Below are positions 32,038 to 43,563 of a DNA stretch of 64,000 nucleotides, piece after piece; position 1 is the stretch's first letter; each line of letters opens with the position of its first letter. Origin of the DNA: Ypsolopha sequella (lineage: Eukaryota > Arthropoda > Insecta > Lepidoptera > Ypsolophidae); assembly GCA_934047225.1 (NCBI GenBank), contig OW203988.1, forward strand, positions 3,072,229 through 3,136,228. The letters are read 5' to 3'. A program made the translations under genes and the position numbers. The notes under the pieces are model-generated. The model was given only the letters and a program-made list of their open reading frames with translations, was not told the DNA's origin and did no database searches.

Positions 32038-32387
32038 TTCTCCGAAAAGAATAACACTTCCGATTTTTTGAAGAGGAGATCAAATATTCAATTATTTGTC
32101 CAGAATCAATATATTTAAGGTCCTCGAGTGAAAACGAAAAATATGACCACGTTTTTTTTTATAAACGCTTGTGGTTCTGTAGTTGTGCGTAAAATGTTTC
32201 CGTATATGTTGTGTTTAATTTGCATGAATAGTTAATTTTTAATTTTTTAGATAAAGTATAATTATGATTGCTTACATAAATGTTTTAAAAAGACTGCATG
32301 ATGCAAATTCATGTTAATAATAATTAGTTAGCAATGAAATTTAAAGTACAATCCTACATTTTTAATTGCTATTTTATAAATAATCCA
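32038..32387. other. Interval without recognised feature
   Basis: AT-rich spacer between two MITEs. Confidence 0.3.
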
Positions 32388-32655
32388 TACTGGGTGTTAA
32401 GATGAAATTGCGGAAGCCGGAAACTGGCGATAGTACTCGTGCATACGAAAAACTTTTACTATGGAGCTACCAACGAACCACGAAAAAAAAATCTGCTGTT
32501 CCATAGAAAAGTTACACAGCTACCAAACCAAAATGTATGAAACAACAGCTTTTTTTTCTCGATTTCTCAATTATTTTTTTTACGGAAAATAAATTTTTAT
32601 GGCCGGGTATTATCGCCAGTTTTCGGCCTCCGCAACTTTATCTTAACACCCTGTA
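32388..32655. mobile_element. Palindromic MITE family E, intact copy
   Basis: Left TACTGGGTGTTAAGATGAAA then TTGCGGAAGCCGGAAACTGG; right CGGCCTCCGCAACTTTATCT then TAACACCCTGTA. Inner arms share the CTTTTACTATGGA word with family A, suggesting related transposase families. Reference for the interrupted copy at 10114-10929. Confidence 0.85.
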
Positions 32656-32776
32656 TAAGTAGGTATATTCTTTCAATTTTGCAACTATTAATCTTCCGTA
32701 TTAATAAAGTAATAAAAAAATTTTGTCTGGACCTTAAGTATTTTTTAGAAATATTAAATAAAATGGATTGATAGAT

Positions 32777-33029
32777 AACCGCATCCAAGTTCGTTAAAAC
32801 GAAACAGACAGACATATTATTGAATAAGGCCAAAACTACAAATTTAAAAAATTGTCTGCCTGTTCCGTTTTGACAAATTTGGATGCGGTTTTCTTTATTA
32901 TCGCCATAGTGACTAATAGTGATCCTAAGCAACATACATATAGCGGTGTTGATAAAATAACCACAAACCCGAAAACTGTCGATAACTGAAAGACACTTCC
33001 ACGCAAGCGAAACCGCGGGCAAAAGCTAG
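32777..33029. repeat. Foldback segment plus LINE/Helitron-like trailing word
   Basis: AACCGCATCCAAGTTCGTTA and ACGAAACAGACAGACA pair with TGTCTGCCTGTTCCGTTTTG and AAATTTGGATGCGGTT (32777-32890). Downstream, GCGAAACCGCGGGCAAAAGC then TAGT (about 33005-33029) is a common end word of lepidopteran dispersed elements. The 141-codon minus-strand frame across 32597-33022 is composed of repeats and is rejected. Confidence 0.55.
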
Positions 33030-33384
33030 TTTAAAAAAATGTTGTGTAAATAATCATACAGATCTCCAAAACGAATCGAATAAGGACGTGATTTGAATAA
33101 ATATTCGGGAACGCATTATACCATAGTGGAAGAGACATAGTGTCGTCCTATCTGTACATATCGATCTGTGATTCTTTGTATTGATAACTGATCTATAGGA
33201 ACTGGGCTTGTAAAATGTGTATTCGATTTTTAAAAATCCTTGATCATGTGGGCCTACAGTTTGGGATCTAGCTTTAAGGAAGTACGAGTATGTTTGGGAA
33301 ATATTGTTTAAATAAATATTTAATATTTCTTTTTGTCTTTTTAAATGATTATAAATACATAAAAAACAGTTCAATTAAATTTTT

Positions 33385-33417
33385 GGTGAGACATATTTCG
33401 GGCCCGGCATCAGTCAC
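33385..33417 (-). ncRNA. Hammerhead-like RNA motif, candidate 3 (degenerate)
   Basis: Read on the minus strand: stem I GTGA, core CTGATG with A9 not visible, stem II collapsed to CGGGCCCG without a loop, GAA, ATATGT (self-pairing with a wobble), C at the cleavage position, TCAC pairing with GTGA. The layout matches the other three candidates but the collapsed stem II argues that this copy is dead. Confidence 0.3.
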
Positions 33418-33486
33418 AATCATTGTCAATCTTAATAATATAAAAAGACAAAAGGAAATATTATTTGTGTTAGATATCGAAAAATA

Positions 33487-33751
33487 GTACAATGTGTAAC
33501 AGAAAAGTGTAACCATATTTGAAGAGCTTATTCAGTCAATGGTATAGAACAACTTATACTATGGAGACAACAATGAAATCTCAAAAAAAAATCTGCCCTT
33601 CTATACATTTCGGCCGAGCGGCATTGCATTTTTCTATGAAACAGTTTTTTTTGTCGAGATACATGTTTTGTTCCTTAGTAAAAGTTGCTCTTTACCACTG
33701 ACTGAATAAGCTCTCCAAATATGGTTACACCTTTCTGCTACACGTTGTATA
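33487..33751. mobile_element. Palindromic MITE, family A, copy 3
   Basis: Ends GTACAATGTGTAACAG and CTGCTACACGTTGTATA. Central TTCTATACATTTCGGCCGAG matches the other copies. A SINE B tail begins at its right edge, so the MITE probably inserted at that SINE or the reverse. Confidence 0.85.
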
Positions 33752-33798
33752 TCGTCACGACATGAATTCTCTGAGGGGGTGTCAGTGGTTTCGCTGAC
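33749..33798 (-). repeat. SINE family B tail fragment
   Basis: TATCGTCACGACATGAATTC, GAGGGGGTGTCAGTGGTTTC. Truncated at the MITE A edge. Confidence 0.55.
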
Positions 33799-34973
33799 GA
33801 TTATAATGTTTGGTATTGTTATGTTATCGTTATGATACACTACATGCTGGGCATGAGTTTATATGAGGTGCGGCTTTTACAGAATAGTGGTGACAGACTG
33901 TTGCCTTGTATAAGTTATTCGTCTGACACCGACTTGTGTAGACTGGACAGACAGCTTTCACTCTCCCATCTTGCTGATCGAGCGCACTTCATCCTATGTG
34001 TCATATAGGCGCTTTTCAACAAACGTGATGGTGGCCAAGCAAAAGCCTAGTGTATAATATATGTAATATTATTTTTCACATCTACAAAAGTACCTTTCTT
34101 TTTATCCACGGTGGCCCAAGTATTTATTTATTTATTTCAGATACAAACAGACTTTATCAAAAATATTTTTTGGTACGAGATGGAAAGAATTCCATTCGAG
34201 ACTAAGCAATGGCCATAACGATTATTGACAGGATCACATTGTGGAAATACCAAGAGTAAAAGTGCAGAGTCTGCGTCCACTGACGCCAGACGACGCTCGC
34301 TTGAAAATGATTTCGAAATGAAGTTGAAACATGTCGAGCAGAATAATTAATTACTGTTTTACCTAGATTATTAAATAAATCTTAATACATTTAATGCCTC
34401 TAAAGTCAAATTGAGCATAAAAACAAAGTCATATCCCGTCTGAAGAAGTCTCCAACCTCCATGATACAGCACGAAAGCCAACGCTATTTGATGTTCTTTA
34501 TTGTATTTCATAAACAAATCTGAGATTGTTTGGCTTTGGATCACGATCAAAGGGCACAGGTGCCAGCTTTTTACTTTCTGCCTGGATCTTTTATATTTCT
34601 TTACTTTTATTACTTTGGAATCAATTTTACTTTCTTGTAAATCAAAGGCTCGGGATTCATTACGCTTTGAATAAATTTTTAACAGATATCTCTTTTAAGA
34701 AATTTGAGAATCAATAAATTTTTTGGGTTCCCTTCTGATAGGGTTTTTGTAAAACTCATTTTAGCGAAATTTTCACCTCTATGATGATTGGAATAAAAGC
34801 AATAATATGTCAACGGTATTTTCCTATCAAATTCGTCTTTTAATTGCAACGACAGAATCTATGTCTTGGTGAGGAATCTGAAGCATTATACACATCAGCA
34901 ACGTTCACAAGATCAGACCTGTCAGGTGTTTGACCATTATTTACGTATATAATTAAATTTGGGTCCCAGATTT
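33799..34973. other. Interval without recognised gene
   Basis: Short TTTA microsatellite at 34121-34137. No gene-like frame. Confidence 0.35.
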
Positions 34974-35110
34974 GATTTGCGGTAGCTTAGTCAGTACTTT
35001 CAATTTTGAGACATGGATTCCGATCCTGACTTGAAAAACCACTGAGTATTTTTACACAACACTTTCTGACGGTGAAGGAAAACACTCTGTGGTGAACAAA
35101 AAGCGTTCTT
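34974..35110 (+). mobile_element. tRNA-derived SINE, degenerate
   Basis: GCGGTAGCTTAGTCAGTA (A-box region), CAATTTTGAGAC, then GGATTCCGATCC (B-box region) align with the SINE head at 17337. CTTTCTGACGGTGAAGGAAA in the body is a word typical of lepidopteran SINEs. Confidence 0.55.
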
Positions 35111-36050
35111 GTGCCAGAAAAACGGTGATAAGACTTGTTTTGGTAACCATTGATAGTGCAGCAATATTTTTGATAGTATCAGCTTAGAATCAAACAGAAT
35201 CACAACAAATTGTCGCACAGTTCGTTCAACCTCTATCATTATCCCATAAGCGAACGTTACCTTATACGAACTACTACTTTCTCTCCCAACCGGGAGGTAT
35301 CCAATTTGATTGTTACTAAGTGTTGCCGTATCGATTTTATCTAATACCTTTCATTTCATCATTGCAACAAGACTAAATAAAATGGTAAATGAAACAATAT
35401 ACTTTAGTTTTTTTAGAATTTTTTTTTTTTTCAAAATAATCACGATATTAGAAACTCACGTTAAACTTAATAAAACAGCACAATCGATTGGTTTCACGTT
35501 GAGTAGGAGACAAATATTATGTTTAGTTTACACGGGTAGACTAACGGGTAACAGAAGATTAAAGAGATCAAAATATTACTAGCATAATGTAAACAGTTAC
35601 TAAATAAATAAAGATAGTAGCTAGGAGAGTACAGTGGATAAAGCGTATGGTAAAGTAGTCGGATAAATAGTACGGTAGTTACTCTACTTTTGACTATAGA
35701 CAAAATATAAATCCTGCTTTACTGTGAGAGACAATATCTTATTAAAATCCGCAAGCACGTGGCAAAACAGAACAACTAGCAACACTATTCGACCAGCCAA
35801 TCAACCAATTACAAAACATCACAAAGAGGATTTAGCCCATTCGTTTATTGGAGGAAATTAACAATTGCTTGGACACTAAATAAGCTCGTCGAGTTAATAA
35901 TGTCATGTCAGTTATCGTTTGTCTTCAGCTCTTGCGACGGACAGCATACTTCTGACGAAATTTTGACCATTCAGACTGGTGATATAAGCAAGATTCAGTT
36001 AAATTAGAAATTAATATATGGTATTGAAACTTCTATTCCGCTTTAAGAAT
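35111..36050. other. AT-rich interval, no gene recognised
   Basis: No partner repeats; frames of 69-90 codons overlap in opposite directions and are unsupported. Confidence 0.35.
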
Positions 36051-36201
36051 CCTTTGAAATATGTGAGTGGTCACGCAAAAAGGGACCTGAAGGGATACAA
36101 TTACCCAGAGAAAAACTAATTTTATAACTTATTCCTGAAAGTTCTAATTTGCCAAATTCTTTCAGGTCCCTTTTCACGTGACCACTCACATATTTTAAAG
36201 G
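36051..36201. mobile_element. MITE with 41-bp arms (ATATGTGAGTGGTCACG)
   Basis: Left CCTTTGAAATATGTGAGTGG, right CCACTCACATATTTTAAAGG. Arms reach AAAAGGGACCTGAA with two or three mismatches. 151 bp, unique centre. Confidence 0.8.
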
Positions 36202-38317
36202 TATGAGGGTATTTGACAATCTAAAACAGATTGGCGATGGTAGCTGTATGAGATGGCCATGTTTTGTATTATACTATTGTTTTGCTAAGAGGCTGAGTGT
36301 AACAGTTTGGGTAGGCAGAGGCTTTAAAATGTTACCGGGAAAGATGATGTAATGATGATGATGACTGATGGTGATTTTCTACTCCGACCGTTTTCGGTCA
36401 TGACTGCTTCTTCGACTCCTAGTTGATACGGCGGCGCTAATGCTTCCGAAGATGGGTAATGTAGCCGATCATCCTAGAAAACCCCCGTGCGAAGTTAGCG
36501 CACGTGAGTCGTCAGGCTTTTAAATCGTCGCGTTTGGCGTCAAGGTCAGTTTTATGCTGCTCCTCAAAGTCGCATACTCTAGCGCATGATCGAATTAGAT
36601 ATTTTTTAAACAATATCAGACTAAACAGAAGACCGATTGGCACAACAAGCTTCTTGATCACAAATAGTCACAGCCAAAGTCAGTTCTCATTTCAGAAGGT
36701 TCTATTCACCGAGCCCTATTACATTTCATTAGACATTCTTTAGAATTAACTACTCGGAAACCCGTTCAGCTCTACAGACTCGTCTTATTCTTTTATTTGA
36801 CTCAGCTATTGGATCTTTTACGAGGCTTTTAGAACTCCAATAAAGTCACGAAGAAATATAAAAGATTTTTTATCTCTCATTAGAGGAAAGGTTCGTTATT
36901 GGAAATAGTTACAAGAATGTTGACTGAGGATGAAGATTGAGGAATTTAGAACTAATTTACTAAGTTGAAATACTTTTTCTGTACTGATAAATATTTCTAA
37001 TGGGATCAAAACGATTGATAGAGCTAGAGCAAAAGTCTTAACATGTGATGATTCCCATATCATATTTAATATGTTCACACCAGTAGTAGATAAATAAAGG
37101 AAAATAAAGTAAATAGATCTGCCTACTTATATATTCTAGTATGGACACTGAACTGAAAATTATAATTTTTATCTACTCCCATTCTACATTGTGGCAATAA
37201 CAACATCAAAGCGGTTTTGTAATATTGCTGCGCTGTGATTGGCTCAAATTATTACAACACCGCTAGAGAGCCAATCAACAACAGTGAATAGAAATAAGTC
37301 CCGTCCTTATTTCTTAAGCCACGCCCCCCATTTCCTTGTGGCTTTTGATAATATATATATATGTATAATGTCACGCAAAGAAGATACAAGTATTTTTGAT
37401 GGTCGTAGATAAAGTATTGTGTGCAACTGAAAATAATTTGACATTGGGACACTCTTTTAAAACTATTACCTAACTCACTTGGTTCGTTTCGTAAACAAGC
37501 ACTCGTGTCCCAACGTCTCACATTTTGTTCCAGTTACACAAATTACATAGAGTTAAAAGTTGTGCATCTCACTTTTCTTAACTTTACAAAGAAAAATATG
37601 TTATTATTTTTTTTCAGTTCAGAGTCAATTGTATGCTTAGGCTTAGTCACTACTGGGTTCTTAGACCATTTAACACGAGACGTGCCAAATCCTTCCCTAA
37701 TACCGAATTGAATGTGCCATTTTCCATGGGAGGGGATGTAAACACGCACAGCACCCATTTCCTCGCTCTCGCACACACTTACGAAAAATTCAATGTTTCA
37801 CTAATCGCAAGCCGTAACATAAACACAAAACGCGCACATAGCAAACTTACACGAACAAATTGTTCCTAGATTATACTTCGGCAGAGGGGAATTCGTGCTC
37901 TTGCCTAGTCCCTGTTATATGGTCTAAGACCGGGCCTGATGGAATGCGTCGCTTGCCCTGGAAGAACCTATTTACTTTTATTTTAATAGAACACGGATAA
38001 ATTGGGAGATTTTATTATCCTTTGCTTGTTTTTGCAAATTAACTCTCTGCTAAAAATTGCTAATTATCTAAGTTAAATACAAATAAAAATACAAGCAAAC
38101 AAATACCTCCATCAAGCACTCGCAACGGGTCGATTCAAATAGCTAACAATAAAATTCGTCGTCACAAAGCAGTCAGAGCTAAAGTTAAAAATAAAAGAAC
38201 CACACAATAACACTTCAATCCATTGTTTCATTTAAACAATATACACACATACATGTGACTAGTATATGTAGTACTATTAAAGTTTACTCGCGTATCGTAT
38301 AGTTATGCTCAATATAT
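36202..38317. other. Long interval without recognised gene
   Basis: Notable items: an imperfect ATG/GAT microsatellite at 36343-36366; inverted CCAAT words TGATTGGCTC and GAGCCAATCA (37236-37245, 37267-37276); overlapping frames at 37505-37869 with no domain I know. A GC-richer stretch at 36395-36500. Confidence 0.35.
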
Positions 38318-38362
38318 CTTTACGACATGAATCCCCGAAGAGGTGTCAGAGGTGTTTTCGAG

Positions 38363-38629
38363 TATACAACGTGTAACAGAAAGGTGTAACCATATTTGAA
38401 GAGCTTATTCAGTCATTGGTGTAGAACATATTTTACTACGGAACAAACCCTGTATCTCGAAAAAAAAATAACTTTTCATAGAAAAATGCAATGCCGCTCG
38501 GCTGAAATGTATGGAAGGGCAGATTTTTTTTTGAGATATCAGGGTTGGCTCCATAGTAAAAGTTGTTCTATACTACTGACTGAATACACTTTTCAAATAT
38601 GGTTACACCTTTCTGTTACACCTTGTATA
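38363..38629. mobile_element. Palindromic MITE, family A, copy 4
   Basis: Ends TATACAACGTGTAACAG and CTGTTACACCTTGTATA. Inserted inside the SINE B tail. Its right TA is shared with the next MITE. Confidence 0.85.
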
Positions 38630-38899
38630 AGGTTAAATAATATTAGTTGCCGAAACTCAAAACATAGCTAGTACTAGTCTACATGAACAACTCTTTGTTT
38701 GGGAGCTAAGCGAAATTCGCAACTTTTATTCTCTTCCTCCCATACAAATTGCCCCGATCAGCTGAATGGTCCAGTGACCAGTGTGGAAAGGTGAAAACAA
38801 ATTTTAAGAATTTCGCTTAGCTCCCATACAAACAGTTGTTCATATAGACTAGTACTACCTATGTTTTGAGTTTCGCCAACTAATATTATTTAACCTTAT
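38630..38899. mobile_element. Palindromic MITE C, abutting family A copy
   Basis: Left ATAAGGTTAAATAATATTAG, CCGAAACTCAAAACATAGCT, GGGAGCTAAGCGAAATT; right end is the complement with small gaps. About 90-bp arms and a centre with GATCAGCTG. No second copy in the window. Confidence 0.8.
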
Positions 38900-38950
38900 A
38901 GATTGTGAAATGTAAGTCACAGTCCACTCTTATACACCCACGTTTCAAGG

Positions 38951-40039
38951 ACAAAATTATTATGATTCCGCATGAAAGGTGGTGAACGTACTTCGGACAT
39001 AATTGCAACCGTCTTCTGAAGCTCGCAGACTGAACACATAAATGTGATGGCTTCAATGTTACAGAACTTGAACTTTTTCATGTTGAAGGCATTAATTTTT
39101 GTGACTTATTTTAAAGACAACTAATATACTTATTCGTAAAAGTTTTGATCCGAAGTAAATCTCATTGAAATGTCGTGGGCAAATCGTAAAGTATGAAATC
39201 GAAAATCATCCACCAAAAGTCAAAAATAGGTGCAATGACGAGCAGAGTAAAGGGGAGTGAGAGGGAGCGTGTTACATTTACATGTGATTTTAACAGAAAT
39301 ACGATATGCCTAGGCAGATCATGATAGGCCCAATTCCACGATATGCCGTCGACAAGTATAATAAAGTAAAATGCAACAACAAGAATTTAAAACATTTTCC
39401 GTCGGTAATTTCACAAATTAAGAGCTAACCTATAATTTTATGGCAATTATTGTAACGCTTGCATGCAGTTTGTATTGTATTTCTGAGAATTCGAGAATTT
39501 AACCGTTTAACAAATATTTTCGCTTCTCTGAATTTTATTCATGCAATGACCATACTGTACCAGGTACCTTAGCTTTGTATTGATTACCTTAACTTAATGT
39601 TGCTGTGCTATTATCATCAAAAAGCTATTGAATTGTTAATGAATGTAACCCGATTCAATACATTGAATGCCTAAGGGCAATCGTGGGTATAAAAAGAAAA
39701 AAATTGTGTCATAATCGTCGATAATTTGTACTGACGTGGACCTGTAATTTATTTCGATCGGTCGATATAATTATACTTTGCATATGGCGTTTGAATAAAA
39801 ACAAGATGGCAGTTAAATAAATCAACGGTGGAGATTGTTATGTATGTAATAATTCGATATTAATAAATACGCTATTGAATTTATTTTGGTTCTCATCATT
39901 GTTGAAAGTTCAACCCGAATATTGTTTTTCATTTTACATTACCATTTACTACATTTTGATCTAAGAATCCCATGTTCAACAATACTATATCTATTTAACT
40001 CGTGAAATAAATACGAACCACAATATTGCGTGTTAATCT
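38951..40039. other. AT-rich interval, no gene recognised
   Basis: No repeat partner or gene-like frame. Confidence 0.3.
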
Positions 40040-40282
40040 ATATAACAAATTCATACTGAAGGCTTGGTAAGTGGTCCGCATCAAGCATCGATAACAGTTT
40101 TTGCTTATTATGCAAAATAAAATTTTGACCTCCCAATCTAGTATTCGACTCGAGGCTGGGCTTTCGTTTGTATGAAACACAAAAAAGTTATGAATTTCAC
40201 AAAAATTTACATCAAACCTTGATTCAGCACTTATCGAATTTTCTGTAAGAATTTGGCTGCATAAATTAATGTCACCTTGTAT
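40040..40282. mobile_element. MITE family D, diverged copy
   Basis: ACAAATTCATACTGAAGGCT at the left, GAATTTCACAAAAATT in the right half and ATTAATGTCACCTTGTA at the right end, matching 7250-7495 more closely than 7595-7860. Confidence 0.6.
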
Positions 40283-41987
40283 ATTGTTTTAGCGATTATG
40301 ATAACTCAACTGATTAAAAATAAAAGCAAAAGCTTTTAACAAGAACTACTCAGAACTATCGAGAGCTAAGCAAACCCGGAACCTCATACATGAAAGGCTA
40401 AATCTATCCCGCTCAACTGCCACATGCTTTAGGTGTTTGTGACGTCCTGATGGCTTTGCTCTCAAATGAAACTTTGCGCACATCTTTATTATATGTTTCT
40501 CTTCCCCCTCACACCGCACTCCGACCCATCTTTCATCAAGGGGTGCAAGATGGTGAAATATTCGAAAAGCGCCGAATTTGTGATATGGTTTCGAGTAAAA
40601 ACTGTTTTCCATGAAACGGTAACTGTTTATTTATAGAGAAGTGTATAAACTTAGTCTTTTTTATATTAACAACGTCTGTATTTCTCTCTTTTTATTTCCA
40701 GTATAGATAAAAATTATGCAACTTGCTAAACTTTACGTAAAAACGAGGCAATATTCACGATATCCTGACATTGACTATTGATGATGTTTTTTATAAAAAT
40801 TTGCTTTTTGGGCTCTATGGAGATGTAGTTAGATGTTGCTAGATAATAATAATGAAAAAAAAAAATAAGAGGAAAGTAAGCTGTTGACTTCAAGTTCCGT
40901 TTTTACCTTTTGTATGAATCTCAAGAAAAATCTCGGCAAAAAGGGGCCTCTTAAATATCTCAAACAACCATTCATTTGCTCTCATGCCGGGAATTACACA
41001 TATTTAGTGAAAGTAGTTTTAAGCCATACGTATTCATTTTATGTATTCACAAATATTTCTCAAAATTAGCGACCAAACAAAACATTACTTTTAGCAAACA
41101 AAACCAAGTTACTAAAAAACAATTTACGAATAAACTCTCAGAGAGAAAAAATAACGTGAAAACACCTGATGTTACATACTGTTTATTGGACAAATAAAAG
41201 TTGAGAAAATACCGTCGAATAACATTTACCCGACAGATCATTCAGTAAACAGCATTACTGTTATTGCACACGGAATTTGCATTGAAGAAACCAAACCATT
41301 TGCTAAGCAGATGCTTGTTTTTATCGGTTGCCCAGTAAAAGCAATAAAAGTAGGCAAATAATTATTCGCCACAACCTCACATTTGCATAAAGATCGCCTA
41401 GCAAAATACTCTGTACCGACACGCGATTCAACCATTCAAGGAAAGCTCTTCCTCGCAACTCTTCGCAGTCGGAAATCCATTAAAGTTTTACTGCTTCTCG
41501 TGCACGTCTTATCGATGCAATAACAGCAATGTATGTGGAGCAATTCGATGGGATCGTAAATAGAGTTGTGATTGAGAGAGGGGTGGTGGAGAGTTTGCCC
41601 ATGGGATGGTGGGCATCTGCATTAGGTGCTATCAGGGTCTTATCTGCCGCTTGTATACGCACTGCCAAGCATGCACGCTAATCGCTGGATCGCTTTTCTC
41701 CCTTGCGATACACACCTATAGATACGAGTAGCTTTTATCCGGATTTGAAGGGAGGCCGATACAGATTAGAAGCAATTTGCCATGCGCTGCCAAAATAAGA
41801 TAGCTCTCTATTCTGAGGAGGGTAGTCAAATTTTTAATGGGGACACAAAATTGGATCGGCGGCCGGGATTTGCAAAGTGGATTTTTTAAGTCGATACGGG
41901 CTTTATCTTAAGAACCCGCTCCATATTTTTCGTCCATTTGATGGGAAGCATTATTCTAGATATTTTTGTAAAAATCACGGACATACA
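40283..41987. other. Long interval without supported gene
   Basis: The part 41440-41860 is more GC-rich and carries a 62-codon minus-strand frame (41480-41668) and, before it, an 88-codon one (40346-40612). Neither has a recognisable domain or splice context, but this is the least repeat-like part of the window and could hold a host exon. Confidence 0.3.
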
Positions 41988-42182
41988 CCAGTTTATATTG
42001 GCGGCCTAAATGAAGGCCTAAAATTCATTTGATTAAACCGTTGAGTTATTTTGGTTCTTAGATATTATGAAAAACGATTCGGAGCGGAATCGTAAGTACC
42101 AAAACAACTCACAAAAGAGAAACAATTCAATCAAATAAATCTTAGGTCTTCATAAAGACGGACAATATGAACTGCTGGTTTT
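41988..42182. mobile_element. Degenerate foldback element
   Basis: CCAGTTTATATTG and CAATATGAACTGCTGG form the edges. AATTCATTTGATTAAA and GTTATTTTGGTTCTTA find rough complements at 42094-42145. Pairing is imperfect. Confidence 0.4.
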
Positions 42183-42389
42183 TCCAAAACCATCGCGATA
42201 AAGGCCAGAAAAATATTTAACACTCTGCATCAAAGTTATCGTCGTCGCGGTCCGGCCTCTTTTCGGAGCTCGACTAAATTACTCTGAATTAAAACTTTAA
42301 TAAATATATAATATGCCTCTATTAGTTTTTTATTTGCAATTACACATATATAAATTTAAATATAACTAATAAATAAAAGAAAATGTTGA

Positions 42390-42434
42390 ACTTGAAATAT
42401 ATTTCGGCCCTTAGTAGGCCGTCATCAGTCAAGC
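42390..42434 (-). ncRNA. Hammerhead-like self-cleaving RNA motif, candidate 4 (best core)
   Basis: On the minus strand: GCTTGA, canonical core CTGATGA, one extra C, stem II GGCC / GGCC around TACTAAG, GAA, self-complementary ATATAT as stem III, T at the cleavage position, then TCAAGT pairing with all six bases of GCTTGA (one G-U). All classical core bases C3 to A9 and G12 to A14 are present. The single inserted C before stem II and the hairpin-less stem III are the departures. Such a stem III could only form between two molecules. Confidence 0.5.
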
Positions 42435-42474
42435 ATTAAAAAAAAGACAATATTTTTCTTAATTAACCTAACCT

Positions 42475-42541
42475 ACTTGTATTGGTCCACAAATTTTTAT
42501 ATCAAATAATAAAATTTTAAAATTTTGTGGACAAGTACAAG
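42475..42541. repeat. Hairpin (ACTTGTATTGGTCCACAAA)
   Basis: ACTTGTATTGGTCCACAAAT pairs with ATTTTGTGGACAAGTACAAG across an AT-rich loop. Lies between the hammerhead-like motif and the 42665 element. Confidence 0.5.
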
Positions 42542-42664
42542 CGCCCTTCAAGTGCCAACAATCACCACCATCAACTCTTCTCATGCCATCCCAATTCTGG
42601 TATATGTGTTCCCTGAAAGGGACAGAGAGTTGTCTGTAGTTGGTGGGGTATCCAGGGTATGTGT

Positions 42665-43563
42665 TGTAGCATTGCAAATTTTGTAGGGTTGGTTATCACA
42701 AAAAGTTACGCGTCGTAAAAGTTTTGCTTGACGTTAAATTTCGGTTTACCCTCTTAATTAGACATAAGTTGCTCGCGTGACTGCTGCATTGGTCGAGTTT
42801 GGTTCTCGTTCATTTGTCGGCTGGAGTTGTTACAGTAAACTTGTGTTGAGTGTTTCTTCATTTGTTGGCGTTCAACGGCGAATGAAAATGGCGGATGTGC
42901 CAACAGGAGTTGTATTTTTGTTATATTAGGTGGGTTTTGTGTTTAAATTTGGGTTATTCATTTGTGTGGAATGGTTCTATAATATTGTTTTTGTATTTCA
43001 GATAAATTTTACATATGCGTTTGGATTGATTTTGAAAAGGATTTTTTTCGTCGGGTTGGAGGGAGTTCTGACTATCGTCAGAGCATGGTATGTATTGCTT
43101 TCTTTGTATTTTGAGTCACCGGAATTTTGTTCTCATTGTTCCGTGTGGTAAAGGTTTTAATATTGTCTTTTCTCTTCTAATTCCAGGGTGTTTTTTTCAA
43201 GATCTTCGTGTTTTTCAAGATCTTCTTGTTTCCAAGATTTACCAGTTTTCGAGATTTACCAGCTGGCAGAGTTATGATCGCCGCGTGGTGTACGCAGTAG
43301 CAGTTCCTTTGTCTGCGCGGTCGAGGATCGTTGACCTTGAAGGGGGCAGCGGACGGCGGGTCATTTCCGTGGTGGTTATTGGAAAAATTCAAGTAGGTGT
43401 TGGAATTTTTTTACTTTTATCCACACACAATGAAGATATCTAGGACGGTATGTTTTCTGGACACATAGTTATGTGTCCTATTAGTATTCAAGGGTAAATT
43501 CTTCTTCCTGTTTCACCGTAAACTTTTTGTGATAACCAACCCTACAAAATTTGCAATGCTACA
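42665..43563. mobile_element. 0.9-kb element with 44-bp inverted ends and GTGT target duplication
   Basis: Left end TGTAGCATTGCAAATTTTGT continuing AGGGTTGGTTATCACAAAAA; the right end is its complement, ending GCTACA at 43563. GTGT precedes (42661-42664) and follows (43564-43567). The 899-bp interior is T/G-rich on the plus strand, with overlapping frames of 73 and 117 codons that resemble no transposase. A repeated CAAGATCTTC word occurs at 43198 and 43217. Superfamily unknown; a 4-bp duplication with TGTAGC ends fits none of the common insect groups well. Confidence 0.65.

Larger units (their letters stand above)
38318..38950 (-). mobile_element. SINE B tail split by two MITEs
   Basis: Left part 38318-38362: CTTTACGACATGAATCCCCG and AGGTGTCAGAGGTGTTTTCG. 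Right part 38903-38950: GTGAAATGTAAGTCACAGTC then TACACCCACGTTTCAAGGAC. Together they reconstruct the tail seen whole at 50175-50282, with 540 bp of MITE DNA (38363-38899) between. Confidence 0.7.

Noticed and set aside
32597..33022. 141-codon minus-strand open frame
   Set aside because: Runs through the end of MITE E, a foldback segment and a transposon end word; composite of repeats.
43090..43443. 117-codon frame inside the 42665-43563 element as a transposase
   Set aside because: No catalytic motif or helix-turn-helix; the sequence is strand-biased, which lengthens chance frames.
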